A DNA stretch of 64,000 nt, taken from Kordia aestuariivivens (lineage in GTDB: Bacteria; Bacteroidota; Bacteroidia; Flavobacteriales; Flavobacteriaceae). The stretch spans positions 62,001 to 126,000 of the forward strand of contig NZ_JACGWS010000002.1 of NCBI RefSeq assembly GCF_014397005.1, read 5' to 3'. Under the pieces are notes generated by a model that was not told the origin of the DNA, made no database searches, and saw only the letters and a list, made by a program, of their open reading frames with translations. A program made the translations under genes and the position numbers. Of this stretch, positions 40,618 to 49,696 are shown piece after piece (position 1 is the stretch's first letter; every line of letters begins with the position of its first letter).

Positions 40618-41454
40618 CTAAAAGTTTGTTAATAAGGTGAAATCGCGATGACTTGCGGGTTTTTCTACATTTGTAGTAAAATTGAAGCTGTAATTTTTCT
40701 CTAGAAAATCAACATTGCGAATGTACGTATAGGCAACAGTATATAACACATCTTCTTTTGAAATATCACCTAGAAAATAGAGTTGAAGCGTATTTGTGTT
40801 CAATTCTAACTGTTCTAAAGTAAATAATAAGTAGTAAATAAAATCTTCGGAAGAACTGTATTCAAAGGAATTGTATAACAGTAATTTTTTGTTTTGAATG
40901 ATGATAATTTCAAACTGTTCCTTTTGTACATGCACATATACGGTAGGTTCTTCGCTATTGTTTGATAGTTGAAAAATATTCTCAATCAGTATCGTTGCGA
41001 AATGTCGATACGTAAACGCGCCATATTTTTCAAAAAACAAGTTGTTGATATTTACATACGGAATGTATACATTGACCATGTCATTGTTTGAAATCACGTC
41101 AAAAGTCATGTAATCGTTTGCTAAAATCTTGTTGTTGTATTTTAGATAATCTGCAAGGTTTTTATCAGAGAATAAAGGTTTTGGTACAAACGTCGATAAG
41201 GTATTGATATGACTTACAGTAACAGCTTGAAAAGACTGTTCAAGGATTTCAGCGTGCTGTTCAAAAATGGTATTAATTTCGGTTTCTAATTGTAACGGAT
41301 TTGTTACGGTATTGAATTGAAAATGACGAATATCCGTAATTTCATTCTCAATGGTATCTAGGATACAAAAAGAAAGTCCATTCAGAGATACCTGAATGGA
41401 CAACTTTTGAAAATCTAATTGATTTGTATGTTTATTTTTTGTCTTCAATTTCAT
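40618..41454 (-). CDS. DUF3822 family protein
   Basis: 278 residues from ATG at 41454; a GTG 27 bases further up is possible. ASKHA-like (actin/hexokinase-type) fold is suspected for this family: VSLNGLSFCIL near the start, VYIPYVNINNLFFEKYGAF in the middle, VYVHVQKEQFEIIIIQNKKLLLYNSF and a final ILPLYFLGDISK-like segment. The function is unknown. It overlaps the upstream gene by 23 bases and ends just before rsmD. Confidence 0.82.
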   Translation of the reverse strand: MKLKTKNKHTNQLDFQKLSIQVSLNGLSFCILDTIENEITDIRHFQFNTVTNPLQLETEINTIFEQHAEILEQSFQAVTVSHINTLSTFVPKPLFSDKNLADYLKYNNKILANDYMTFDVISNNDMVNVYIPYVNINNLFFEKYGAFTYRHFATILIENIFQLSNNSEEPTVYVHVQKEQFEIIIIQNKKLLLYNSFEYSSSEDFIYYLLFTLEQLELNTNTLQLYFLGDISKEDVLYTVAYTYIRNVDFLEKNYSFNFTTNVEKPASHRDFTLLTNF

Positions 41455-42289
41455 AGCTTGTTGGCCAATTTCCACTATCACTCACCTTTTCAAGGGATCC
41501 AACGAAAATTTCTTTTCCATCAACTTCATCTACAGAAACGATTCTTTGTTCTTGTCTTAATAAATCTTTATTTAAGTCATGTAAAATAATGTCTTTGTCT
41601 ACAGATACTTTAAAAACAGGCGCTGTATACCCATTAATGATTAATGAGCCAACCTTCATTTTAAAAGTCTCTTTATCATTTTTAGCATGCGGTACATATT
41701 TCATTTTCTTATAACGATCAGTGCCTTTAAACAGTGAATCTCTTACTGGTTTAAAACTAAGTGTATCAATAATAACTTCTTCTTGAAGCTTATCAATCTT
41801 GTATACTTTGTCGAATACAATATAACTCGTATCTCTTTTTTCTACAATTGCATACTGAGCAGTATCAATAAAACGCTCTAGTGCTGAAAAATCTTTTGCA
41901 TAATCTCCAGTAATCGTTTTATGTGCTAGTTGTGAATCTCTAATATCTTTTAAATTATCAATGACATTAGCGTAACGCTCTGTTTTAATTTGCTTAAATT
42001 TAACAGGTGCCATAATTGACATATATATCTTATAACCGAAGAATACAGATGCTAATAAAAACACTATAGAAAATACAGGTCTTACTTTTCGTGGAATTAA
42101 CTTTTCAATCAAAAACAAAAGTCCGATAGCTACAACTAACGCTACGACTAGAATAATTGGTGTTTTCAGTGCTTCGAATGAACCTTTTTCAACTACGTTA
42201 CTATCTTGAGCTAATACTAAAGCTGGAAGAAGTAAGAAAGCAGTTATTAATGATAAGACTAAATTGAATTTTTGTTTTGCGTGTTTCAT
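41432..42289 (-). CDS. Exported/membrane protein of unknown function, flavobacterial
   Basis: 285 residues. N-terminal signal-like helix (about 10-27, ending VLAQ), then two helices close together (about 44-62, PIILVVALVVAIGLLFLIEK; 70-90, VRPVFSIVFLLASVFFGYKIYM). The rest is a soluble domain with an acidic, Lys-rich character (YANVIDNLKDIRDSQLAHKTITGDYAKDFSALERFID). Not recognised beyond its usual place upstream of DUF3822 and rsmD in Flavobacteriia. Overlaps the next gene by 23 bases. Confidence 0.7.
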   Translation of the reverse strand: MKHAKQKFNLVLSLITAFLLLPALVLAQDSNVVEKGSFEALKTPIILVVALVVAIGLLFLIEKLIPRKVRPVFSIVFLLASVFFGYKIYMSIMAPVKFKQIKTERYANVIDNLKDIRDSQLAHKTITGDYAKDFSALERFIDTAQYAIVEKRDTSYIVFDKVYKIDKLQEEVIIDTLSFKPVRDSLFKGTDRYKKMKYVPHAKNDKETFKMKVGSLIINGYTAPVFKVSVDKDIILHDLNKDLLRQEQRIVSVDEVDGKEIFVGSLEKVSDSGNWPTSYEIEDKK

Positions 42290-42477
42290 CTCTATTAAGA
42301 ATAGTTTTGTTTAAGAACATCAATATACGCAAATCTACAATTTTTTTTTAATCGTAAAAGTATTTCACTAAAAAAAGCATGTTATATTTATAAAAAACCA
42401 AATGTTCCGCATTCATTCAATTTACTTTTCTATTTTCGCTATGCAATACACAGCAAAAAGAGGATAATTACTACATT

Positions 42478-43902
42478 ATGGACGCAACTGCATTTTATAA
42501 AATACTAAAAAGTAAATTTCCACACGAAGTTACTTTCAAGCAAGATGTAGTTTTACACAAGCTTTCGGAGTTTATTTATGGCGATGATAAAGATGCATTG
42601 TTTCTGCTAAAAGGATATGCAGGGACAGGAAAAACAACGACTATTGGTACGTTAGTCACACATTTATGGCATACAAAAAAAAAGTCAGTACTATTAGCTC
42701 CAACAGGTCGTGCGGCAAAAGTAATTAGCAACTATTCCAAAAAGCAAGCACACACAATTCACCGAAAAATTTACTTTCCCAAGAAAGATAAAAGTGGTGG
42801 TGTAAGCTTTGTATTGCAACCTAACAAGCATCGTGACACATTATTTATTGTGGATGAAGCATCTATGATTCCCGATTCGCCAAGTGATTCCAAACTGTTT
42901 GAAAATGGTTCTTTGCTCGATGATTTAATGATGTATGTCTATGCTGGACATAATTGTAAATTAATTTTAATTGGAGATACCGCGCAGTTACCACCAGTAA
43001 AACTCGATTTAAGTCCAGCCTTGGATGAACGTACGTTGGAACTAAATTATGACAAAAATGTTACCGTCATTGAACTAGATGAAGTTGTACGTCAAGATTC
43101 AGATTCTGGAATTTTAGTAAACGCAACCAATTTACGCGAACAATTGCATGATGAATTCTACTCGGAATTCAAATTTCAACTGTCGTCTTTTCCAGATATC
43201 GTACGTTTAATTGATGGCTACGAAATTCAAGATGCAATTAGCGATTCATATTCCGATAACGGAAAAGAAGAAATGGCAATCATTGTGCGTTCTAACAAAA
43301 GAGCAAACGTATACAATCAACAAATTAGAAATCGAATCTTATTCAATGAAAATGAATTATCTGCTGGAGATTATTTAATGGTTGTCAAAAATAATTACTT
43401 CTGGTTGCCAGCAACTTCCGAAGCAGGATTTATTGCCAATGGAGATATTATTGAAGTATTAGAAATTTTCTCAATCAAAGAATTATATGGTTTCCGATTT
43501 GCGGAAGTAAACATACGTATGGTCGATTATCCAAATCAGCAACCTTTGGAAACCGTTTTGTTGCTAGACACGATTCATGCAGAAACACCAGCGTTATCCT
43601 ACGAAGATGGAAACAAATTATATCAAGAAGTTATGGCCGATTACGCAAGTGAAACTTCAAAATATAAAAAATTTCTAAAAGTAAAAGGGAATAAGTTTTT
43701 CAACGCATTGCAAGTAAAATTCAGCTATGCAATTACCTGTCACAAATCGCAAGGTGGACAATGGAAAACGGTTTTTATTGAGCAACCATACTTGCCAAAT
43801 GGCGTTGGAAAAGAATACATGCGTTGGTTATACACCGCAATGACACGAGCCCAAGAGCGTTTATATCTTATTGGTTTTTCAGACGATTTCTTCATTGAAT
43901 AG
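42478..43902 (+). CDS. RecD-like superfamily 1 DNA helicase
   Basis: 474 residues. Walker A YAGTGKTT (47-54), motif Ib APTGRAAKVI, Walker B LFIVDEASMI, GDTAQLPPV (motif III), the motif V/UvrD_C_2 block FSYAITCHKSQGGQWKTV and a final YTAMTRAQERLYLIG (motif VI). All motifs of an ATP-dependent 5'-3' helicase are there; the long N-terminal extension of RecD2 is absent. Single gene; probably works in DNA repair or recombination. Confidence 0.92.
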   Translation: MDATAFYKILKSKFPHEVTFKQDVVLHKLSEFIYGDDKDALFLLKGYAGTGKTTTIGTLVTHLWHTKKKSVLLAPTGRAAKVISNYSKKQAHTIHRKIYFPKKDKSGGVSFVLQPNKHRDTLFIVDEASMIPDSPSDSKLFENGSLLDDLMMYVYAGHNCKLILIGDTAQLPPVKLDLSPALDERTLELNYDKNVTVIELDEVVRQDSDSGILVNATNLREQLHDEFYSEFKFQLSSFPDIVRLIDGYEIQDAISDSYSDNGKEEMAIIVRSNKRANVYNQQIRNRILFNENELSAGDYLMVVKNNYFWLPATSEAGFIANGDIIEVLEIFSIKELYGFRFAEVNIRMVDYPNQQPLETVLLLDTIHAETPALSYEDGNKLYQEVMADYASETSKYKKFLKVKGNKFFNALQVKFSYAITCHKSQGGQWKTVFIEQPYLPNGVGKEYMRWLYTAMTRAQERLYLIGFSDDFFIE

Positions 43903-43994
43903 CAAAAAAATATGTGTTGTTATAAAAAGAAAATACGCGACTAAAAATATTTTCTTTATTTTTAAAAACTTAACAATCACTAATTCTTTATTGT

Positions 43995-44888
43995 ATGAAC
44001 AATTTATACTACAAGCCTTCGGGCAAATTTAACCCTATTAGTTTTTTATATCTCGCGTTAGCCATTGGTATTGCTGCGCCATTATTAGCTTTCATTTATA
44101 CATACGCAATTTTATACATTCCATTTGTGTATCTAAACTTTCTATGCATAGCAGGAATTGCTTTCGGATTAGGATTCGTCGCAAACTTTGTGATTGGATT
44201 AGGAAAAGTGAGGAACAAAATACTAGCCATTGTATTTGGTTTGATTGTTGGATTGGCAGGCATATACGCAAGTTGGATTGTTTGGGTTGCTTATCATGTA
44301 AATTCATCTGCATTTGTAGAATTAACATTCCTAGATATACTAAAAAATCCTAATGCTTTATGGAGTATGATTTGGGAAATAAACGAAGTAGGAACTTGGA
44401 CAATTGGTAGAAGTGGCGGAAGCGTTAGTGGTATGTTCCTAACTGTAGTTTGGGTTATAGAAGCACTTGCCATGATAGCATTTCCTGTATTTTTTGCTTA
44501 TACCAAAGCATGCGAGCCTTATATAGAAAATGATGATAATTGGGCAGAACAAACAGCTATTGGACCTTTTGAATACATTCCAAATGCTGGAATACTAGAA
44601 AAACAACTAGAGGCTAAAAACAACGAAGAATTAATGGCAATGTTACCCGCAGAAAATGCAGGACAAGGTTCACATTCGGTATTGACAGTATATCACGGAA
44701 AAAATAGAAGTCAATCGAAAGAATTCTATTTATCTGTTAAAAACATGCAGCATAAACTTGACAAAGAAGGAAAGTCAGATTTTACTGAAAGAGAACTCAT
44801 TAGCTTTATTCATATTAGCAAAGATACGGGACAACAACTCTTTGCAAAAATTGCAGCTGATGCAGCAGTGACCGAAATAAAAGATTAA
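43995..44888 (+). CDS. Membrane protein of unknown function, four helices plus soluble tail
   Basis: 297 residues. Helices about 17-36, 40-68, 78-98 and 148-170; the sequence after about 185 is soluble and includes WAEQTAIGPFEYIPNAGILEKQLEAKNNEELMAMLPAENAGQ. Not recognised. The gene stands alone between the helicase gene and kdsB on the same strand. Confidence 0.65.
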   Translation: MNNLYYKPSGKFNPISFLYLALAIGIAAPLLAFIYTYAILYIPFVYLNFLCIAGIAFGLGFVANFVIGLGKVRNKILAIVFGLIVGLAGIYASWIVWVAYHVNSSAFVELTFLDILKNPNALWSMIWEINEVGTWTIGRSGGSVSGMFLTVVWVIEALAMIAFPVFFAYTKACEPYIENDDNWAEQTAIGPFEYIPNAGILEKQLEAKNNEELMAMLPAENAGQGSHSVLTVYHGKNRSQSKEFYLSVKNMQHKLDKEGKSDFTERELISFIHISKDTGQQLFAKIAADAAVTEIKD

Positions 44889-44912
44889 TTTACATTCTTA
44901 TCATTAAAATTG

Positions 44913-44920
44913 TATTTTTG
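44913..44920 (+). promoter_or_regulatory. -7 box upstream of kdsB
   Basis: TATTTTTG matches TAnnTTTG, 20 bases before the kdsB start. Confidence 0.5.
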
Positions 44921-44940
44921 AGATTATAAAAACAGCGCAT

Positions 44941-45669
44941 TTGAAAATTATAGCAATGATTCCAGCACGATATGCAGCTTCTCGATTTCCAGGGAAGTTG
45001 ATGCAAGACTTGCATGGAAAAACCGTGATCACCCGAACGTATGAAGCAACTGTTGCTACTGGACTTTTTGAAGAAGTGTATGTAGTGACGGATAGCGATA
45101 TCATTCGTGAAGAAATCGCTCGCAATGGTGGAAACGTTATTATGAGTCAAAAAGAACACGAATCGGGAAGTGATCGCATCGCGGAAGCGGTACAAAATGT
45201 TGCAGCAGATATTGTGATCAATGTGCAAGGCGATGAACCGTTTACAGAAAAAGAAAGTTTGGAAAAAGTAATCAATGTGTTTTATGATGATCCAAACAAA
45301 GAAATCGATTTGGCTTCGCTAATGGTGCAAATTAAAGATTGGGACGAAATCAAAAACCCAAACACCGTAAAAGTTATTGTTGATCAACGCAACTTTGCGT
45401 TATACTTTTCGCGTTCGCCAATTCCATTTCCAAGAGATGAAAATGCAGGCGCAAAATATTACAAGCACAAAGGAATCTATGCGTTTCGCAAACAAGCATT
45501 ACTTGATTTTCACGAACTGCCAATGAAAACTTTGGAAGCAACGGAGAAGATAGAATGCATTCGCTATTTAGAATATGGTAAAAAAATAAAAATGGTAGAA
45601 ACGTCTATAGAAGGCGTAGAAATTGATACACCTGAAGATTTAGAACGCGCGAAAAAAGTATGGAAATAA
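44941..45669 (+). CDS. kdsB: CMP-Kdo (or CMP-8-amino-Kdo) synthetase
   Basis: 242 residues, TTG start giving the expected [29 protein letters not shown]. Further motifs: [36 protein letters not shown] and [15 protein letters not shown]. Joins CTP and Kdo for transfer to lipid A. In Shewanella a close relative prefers 8-amino-8-deoxy-Kdo made by KdnA and KdnB; since a KdnB-like gene is nearby (47028), that substrate is possible here. First gene of an operon with overlaps: kdsB-HAD (10 bases) and HAD-CAT (1 base). Confidence 0.93.
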   Translation: MKIIAMIPARYAASRFPGKLMQDLHGKTVITRTYEATVATGLFEEVYVVTDSDIIREEIARNGGNVIMSQKEHESGSDRIAEAVQNVAADIVINVQGDEPFTEKESLEKVINVFYDDPNKEIDLASLMVQIKDWDEIKNPNTVKVIVDQRNFALYFSRSPIPFPRDENAGAKYYKHKGIYAFRKQALLDFHELPMKTLEATEKIECIRYLEYGKKIKMVETSIEGVEIDTPEDLERAKKVWK

Positions 45670-46358
45670 AGTATAATACCGTAAAAGTAATCGCTTTTGA
45701 TGCCGATGATACACTTTGGGTAAACGAAACCTACTTTAGAGAAGTAGAACATAAGTTTGCACAATTGTTATCAGCATACGAGACCGAAAATACGATTGAT
45801 CAAGAGTTGTTTAAAATGGAAATGAAAAACCTTTCAATCTACGGTTACGGAATCAAAGGGTTTATGTTGTCTATGGTTGAAAGTGCAATTGAACTTTCTA
45901 ACGGGAAAATTTCAAACAAAGTACTCTCTGAAATTATCGAATTGGGCAAAGAAATGATTGCAATGCCCGTAGAATTGTTGGATGGTATTGAAGAAGTTTT
46001 AGAACAATTAAGCAAAAAATACAGACTATTAGTCTTAACAAAAGGCGATTTGCTCGATCAGGAACGAAAGCTTGAAAAATCTGGCTTGACCAAATATTTT
46101 CATCATGTAGAAGTGATGAGCGATAAAAAAGAAAAAAATTACCAAGATTTGTTAGACCATTTAGAAATAAATGTGAACGAATTTTTAATGATTGGAAACT
46201 CGTTAAAGTCAGACGTATTACCAATTATAAACATAGGAGGAAAGGCAATTCATGTACCATTTCATACGACTTGGCAACACGAAACAGTTTTGCCAGATGA
46301 AGAAACAAACGAATATCATGTAGTGAAAAGCATTGTTGAAGTGTTAAATTATATATAG
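45660..46358 (+). CDS. HAD-superfamily hydrolase (YjjG/phosphoglycolate type)
   Basis: 232 residues. HAD motif [11 protein letters not shown] (Asp nucleophile), a helical cap (about 20-100), motif II LVLTKGD and motif [14 protein letters not shown]. Lengths and cap fit HAD subfamily IA. Substrate not readable. It is not a KdsC-type (capless) Kdo-8-phosphate phosphatase, although kdsB precedes it with a 10-base overlap. Confidence 0.88.
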   Translation: MEIKYNTVKVIAFDADDTLWVNETYFREVEHKFAQLLSAYETENTIDQELFKMEMKNLSIYGYGIKGFMLSMVESAIELSNGKISNKVLSEIIELGKEMIAMPVELLDGIEEVLEQLSKKYRLLVLTKGDLLDQERKLEKSGLTKYFHHVEVMSDKKEKNYQDLLDHLEINVNEFLMIGNSLKSDVLPIINIGGKAIHVPFHTTWQHETVLPDEETNEYHVVKSIVEVLNYI

Positions 46359-46981
46359 TGAAGAAATTAAACGTACAGACGTGGAATCGTAAAAAGCACT
46401 TTGAGTTTTTCAATACATTTCAAGATCCGTTTTTCGCAGTAACCGCGTCAATGGATGTGACTAAAGCGTACGATTTTGCAAAAGCATCCGGAAATAGTTT
46501 CTTTGCAGTCTATTTGCACGATTGTATGAAAGCAGTAAACGCAATTGAACCATTTCGGTATCGCATTGAAAATGAAAATGAAGTAGTGATTCACGAAGCA
46601 ATTCACGCATCAGCGACGATCATGCGACCAGACAAAACCTTTGGGTTTTCGTTTATTGACTATGATGCTGACTTTGAAATATTTAAACAGAATGTTGAAG
46701 CAGAAAAAGAACGAATAATAAATTCGGATGATTTGTTTCCGCCCAAAAACAGTGAAGATTGTGTGTTCTGTTCCGCATTGCCTTGGGTGAATTTTACAGG
46801 ACACAAAGAGCCGTTTCACGGGAAAAAAGAATCGGTTCCTAGAATAGCTTTCGGTAAAATGGAAGCCACAAATAACAAAAAAATACTATCGGTTTCAGTA
46901 TCGGTAAATCATGCATTGATGGATGGCTATCATGTAGGACTGTTTACCGAAAAGTTTCAAGAAAATTTGCTGAAACACTAA
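46358..46981 (+). CDS. Chloramphenicol-acetyltransferase-like protein
   Basis: 207 residues, GTG start overlapping the HAD stop by one base. The CAT fold is clear: WNRKKHFEFFNTFQDPFFAVTASMDVT at the N-terminus, then SALPWVNFTGHKEP and the catalytic VNHALMDGYHVG (His and Asp-Gly). CAT family members acetylate chloramphenicol, but chromosomal Bacteroidota members often have unknown acceptor. Resistance cannot be inferred from the sequence alone. Confidence 0.85.
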   Translation: MKKLNVQTWNRKKHFEFFNTFQDPFFAVTASMDVTKAYDFAKASGNSFFAVYLHDCMKAVNAIEPFRYRIENENEVVIHEAIHASATIMRPDKTFGFSFIDYDADFEIFKQNVEAEKERIINSDDLFPPKNSEDCVFCSALPWVNFTGHKEPFHGKKESVPRIAFGKMEATNNKKILSVSVSVNHALMDGYHVGLFTEKFQENLLKH

Positions 46982-47027
46982 AAAACCTAGTGTAATATTT
47001 ATATTTACATCATTAAACTAACTAACT

Positions 47028-48110
47028 ATGCAGTATAAAAACTTTCCAATGGTTCCCAGAGTAATCTTCGGAAGAGGAAGTTTTAACCAGATACAAGAAA
47101 TTTTGTCACCAAAACGCGTGAATACCAAAGCGCCGTTTATCTTTTTGGTGGATGATGTTTTTGAAGATAATCCTTGGCTAATAGATAGAATTCCAATTCG
47201 TTTTTTAGATCAAATTATTTTCGTGTCTGCGGAAGAAGAACCTAAAACTTCACAAGTAGACGCTTTGGTTGAAGAACTAAAATCGCGATTTACACAAAAT
47301 CCATCAGGAATTATCGGAATTGGAGGCGGAACGTTATTGGATATGGCAAAAGCTGTTGCAATAATGCTTACCAATGAAGGAAGTGCTGCCGATTACCAAG
47401 GTTGGGATTTGGTCAGTACTGAAGCTGTATACCATGTTGGAATTCCAACTATCTCAGGAACTGGCGCGGAAGTTTCACGAACAACAGTTTTAACAGGTCC
47501 AGAAAAAAAGTTGGGAATCAACTCAGATTTTACACCATTTGATCAAGTTGTATTAGATCCAGAATTGACGCGTGGCGTGCCACAAAACCAATGGTTTTAC
47601 ACTGGAATGGATTGTTATATACATTGTATAGAATCGCTCACAGGAACTTATTTGAATGCATTTAGCCAGAGTTATGGTGAAAAAGCACTGGAACTGTGTA
47701 GAAACATTTTCTTAGAAAAAAATGTACGTGATGAAGATTCAGAAGACAAATTGATGATGGCTTCTTGGCATGGCGGAATGAGCATTGCCTATTCGCAAGT
47801 TGGTGTTGCACATGCAATGAGTTACGGACTTTCGTACTTACTCGGAACGAAACACGGAATTGGTAATTGCATTGTTTTCAATCACTTAGAAGAATTCTAT
47901 CCGCAAGGAGTTTCTGAATTCAAAAAAATGGTTCGTAAACACGATATTGACATTCCAACAGGAATTTGTAAAGACTTAACAGACAAAGAATTCGACAAAA
48001 TGATTGACATTGCGTTGATGTTAGTTCCACTTTGGGAAAATGCTTTGGGCAAAAACTGGAAGGAAATCATCACGCGTGAGAAGCTGAAGAATATGTATAA
48101 GAAGATGTAG
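47028..48110 (+). CDS. kdnB: Iron-containing alcohol dehydrogenase, KdnB-like Kdo 8-oxidase
   Basis: 360 residues. NAD-binding GIIGIGGGTLLDMAKAVA (about 96-113), PTISGTGAEVSRT, and the metal ligands in GMDCYIHCIES (Asp, His), GVAHAMSY (His) and GTKHGIGN (His). N-terminus MQYKNFPMVPRVIFGRGSF resembles Shewanella KdnB, which oxidises the C8 hydroxyl of Kdo so that KdnA can aminate it. KdnA is not in the window. Nearness to kdsB supports the call; a plain alcohol dehydrogenase is the alternative. Confidence 0.75.
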   Translation: MQYKNFPMVPRVIFGRGSFNQIQEILSPKRVNTKAPFIFLVDDVFEDNPWLIDRIPIRFLDQIIFVSAEEEPKTSQVDALVEELKSRFTQNPSGIIGIGGGTLLDMAKAVAIMLTNEGSAADYQGWDLVSTEAVYHVGIPTISGTGAEVSRTTVLTGPEKKLGINSDFTPFDQVVLDPELTRGVPQNQWFYTGMDCYIHCIESLTGTYLNAFSQSYGEKALELCRNIFLEKNVRDEDSEDKLMMASWHGGMSIAYSQVGVAHAMSYGLSYLLGTKHGIGNCIVFNHLEEFYPQGVSEFKKMVRKHDIDIPTGICKDLTDKEFDKMIDIALMLVPLWENALGKNWKEIITREKLKNMYKKM

Positions 48111-48192
48111 CTTTGACTTTGCTCAGCTGCCGTTTTAGATGTGAGTTGTTAGTATTGAGTATTGAGAATTTTTTGCTAAATGTTTTTTGATT

Positions 48193-48221
48193 CGTCTTTG
48201 CGAGTGAAACGAAGCAATCTG
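48193..48221. repeat. Dispersed repeat, CGTCTTTGCGAG-CGAAGCAATCTG type
   Basis: Like the CGTCATTGCGAGG-n-CGAAGCAATC repeat found scattered in many bacterial genomes. Lies in the gap between kdnB and the acyltransferase gene. Known from memory, not searched. Confidence 0.5.
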
Positions 48222-48348
48222 TTTTTTAATATTGCTAGAAGCTACCAAAACACAATCTTCTCTTAATTAGACAGTACAATACTTAAAACTTCAGTAAATT
48301 AGCAAAGCCATTACAAAAAGAACAATCAACACTTAAAAAACTCCCTAA

Positions 48349-48906
48349 ATGATGCGAGCTATTTACAAATTCATTTACTTCAAACTCATGGGTTGGAAAA
48401 TTAAAGGCAATTTTTCTGATGAAGTAAAAAAGTGTATCGTAGCCGTTGTTCCGCATACGAGTTGGCACGATTTCTTTATTGGATTGATGATTAGAAGCAT
48501 CACAAAAAAAGAAATCAATTATGTAGGGAAAAAGGAATTGTTCAAGTTTCCGTTTGGTGCTTACTTTCGTTGGACAGGCGGCGCGCCGATTGACAGAACT
48601 CCAGGTCAAAATAAAGTGCAAGCAATGGCAAGTGTATTTGAAGGAAAAGAAGAATTTAGATTAACGTTAGCGCCCGAAGGAACTCGCGGACGCGTTGAAG
48701 AACTCCGCACAGGATTCTACTATATTGCAAAAGAAGCAAAGGTGCCAATTACTCTAGTGGCGTTTGATTTTGGCAAAAAAGAAGTCAAAATTGACGAACC
48801 TTTTTACCCAACAGATGATATGGAAGCTGACTTTGAATACATTCACAAATTTTTTGAAGGTGTTGTTGGAAAAGTTCCTGAAAAAAGTTTTCGTTACAAT
48901 GTGTAA
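48349..48906 (+). CDS. 1-acyl-sn-glycerol-3-phosphate acyltransferase family (PlsC-like)
   Basis: 185 residues, short for PlsC but typical of Bacteroidota. Acyltransferase box 1 is VPHTSWHDFFIG (H-x4-D), box 3 is APEGTRGRVEELRTGF, and box 4 VPITLVAFDF. GGAPIDRTPGQN lies between. Transfers acyl groups to lysophosphatidate or a similar lipid; substrate choice not readable. The stop overlaps the cupin gene start by 8 bases. Confidence 0.88.
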   Translation: MMRAIYKFIYFKLMGWKIKGNFSDEVKKCIVAVVPHTSWHDFFIGLMIRSITKKEINYVGKKELFKFPFGAYFRWTGGAPIDRTPGQNKVQAMASVFEGKEEFRLTLAPEGTRGRVEELRTGFYYIAKEAKVPITLVAFDFGKKEVKIDEPFYPTDDMEADFEYIHKFFEGVVGKVPEKSFRYNV

Positions 48907-49660
48907 ATTACATTACATATTCGTTTTCTTCCTTTGTATGCAATTTGCAATTGCACAAGATATTTCAAAAGATACTGTCATAAAGCCTTTTGAGATTAAT
49001 AAACGCTTCTTGTCAGGTATAAATATCCCAAAAGTAAAATTAAAAGCACATCCAGAAAGAGCATATTTCCAAAGAACTATCTACAAAGGTTCAGATTTAA
49101 GTGTATTTATTTTATCTAGTGAAACAGCTACAAATACAATCAAAGATTTTTCAGTAGATGAGTTTGTCTACTATTTAAAAGGTAAAGCAGAAATTAAGTT
49201 GGAGAATAATGAAAAACGATCTTTCCTTTCGGGAGATTATATCTGTGTTCCAAAAGGTTTTTCAGGAGAATGGACAAATAATGAAGGAAACAAGTATCAT
49301 TTAGAACTTTCTGTTATTTCAAACAAAAGAGCTGATAAAGAGGCGGTTTCTATACCAAGTATTCCTTTTTTGTTAGATCGAGAAGTGCTTTCAGGGATCA
49401 AAAATGAAACGACACTTTTTTCTGGTGTGGAATTGAACATAGAGATTGTTTCAGAAATCCCAGGGCATAAAGAAATTTCACCAACAACTAAAGATCAATT
49501 TATACATGTTTTAGATGGGATGATCGTAATTTCCGCTAATAATGACTCATTGGAAATTTTCCATCGTGGAGATTTTTTTGTTTTACCAAAAGGGTTTTCA
49601 GGAATATTGAAAACGGAAGCACAAGATACGTGTAGAATGTTAGTCGTGACAGCTAAATAA
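48899..49660 (+). CDS. Secreted double-cupin protein
   Basis: 253 residues from ATG at 48899 (overlap with the acyltransferase gene). Signal peptide MCKLHYIFVFFLCMQFAIAQ. Two cupin units: DEFVYYLKGKAEIKLENN...GDYICVPKGFSGEW and KDQFIHVLDGMIVISANN...GDFFVLPKGFSG. The second has a near-copy of the first motif, showing internal duplication. No complete His metal set is evident. Extracytoplasmic; ligand unknown. Confidence 0.8.
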   Translation: MCKLHYIFVFFLCMQFAIAQDISKDTVIKPFEINKRFLSGINIPKVKLKAHPERAYFQRTIYKGSDLSVFILSSETATNTIKDFSVDEFVYYLKGKAEIKLENNEKRSFLSGDYICVPKGFSGEWTNNEGNKYHLELSVISNKRADKEAVSIPSIPFLLDREVLSGIKNETTLFSGVELNIEIVSEIPGHKEISPTTKDQFIHVLDGMIVISANNDSLEIFHRGDFFVLPKGFSGILKTEAQDTCRMLVVTAK

Positions 49661-49696
49661 GCTTCTAACTAAAAATGTGCCCAACGGGAATCATGA

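Noticed and set aside
46358-46981. Acquired chloramphenicol resistance gene
   Set aside because: CAT fold is clear, but the gene is coupled to kdsB and HAD genes with host-like composition and no mobile element; resistance cannot be claimed.
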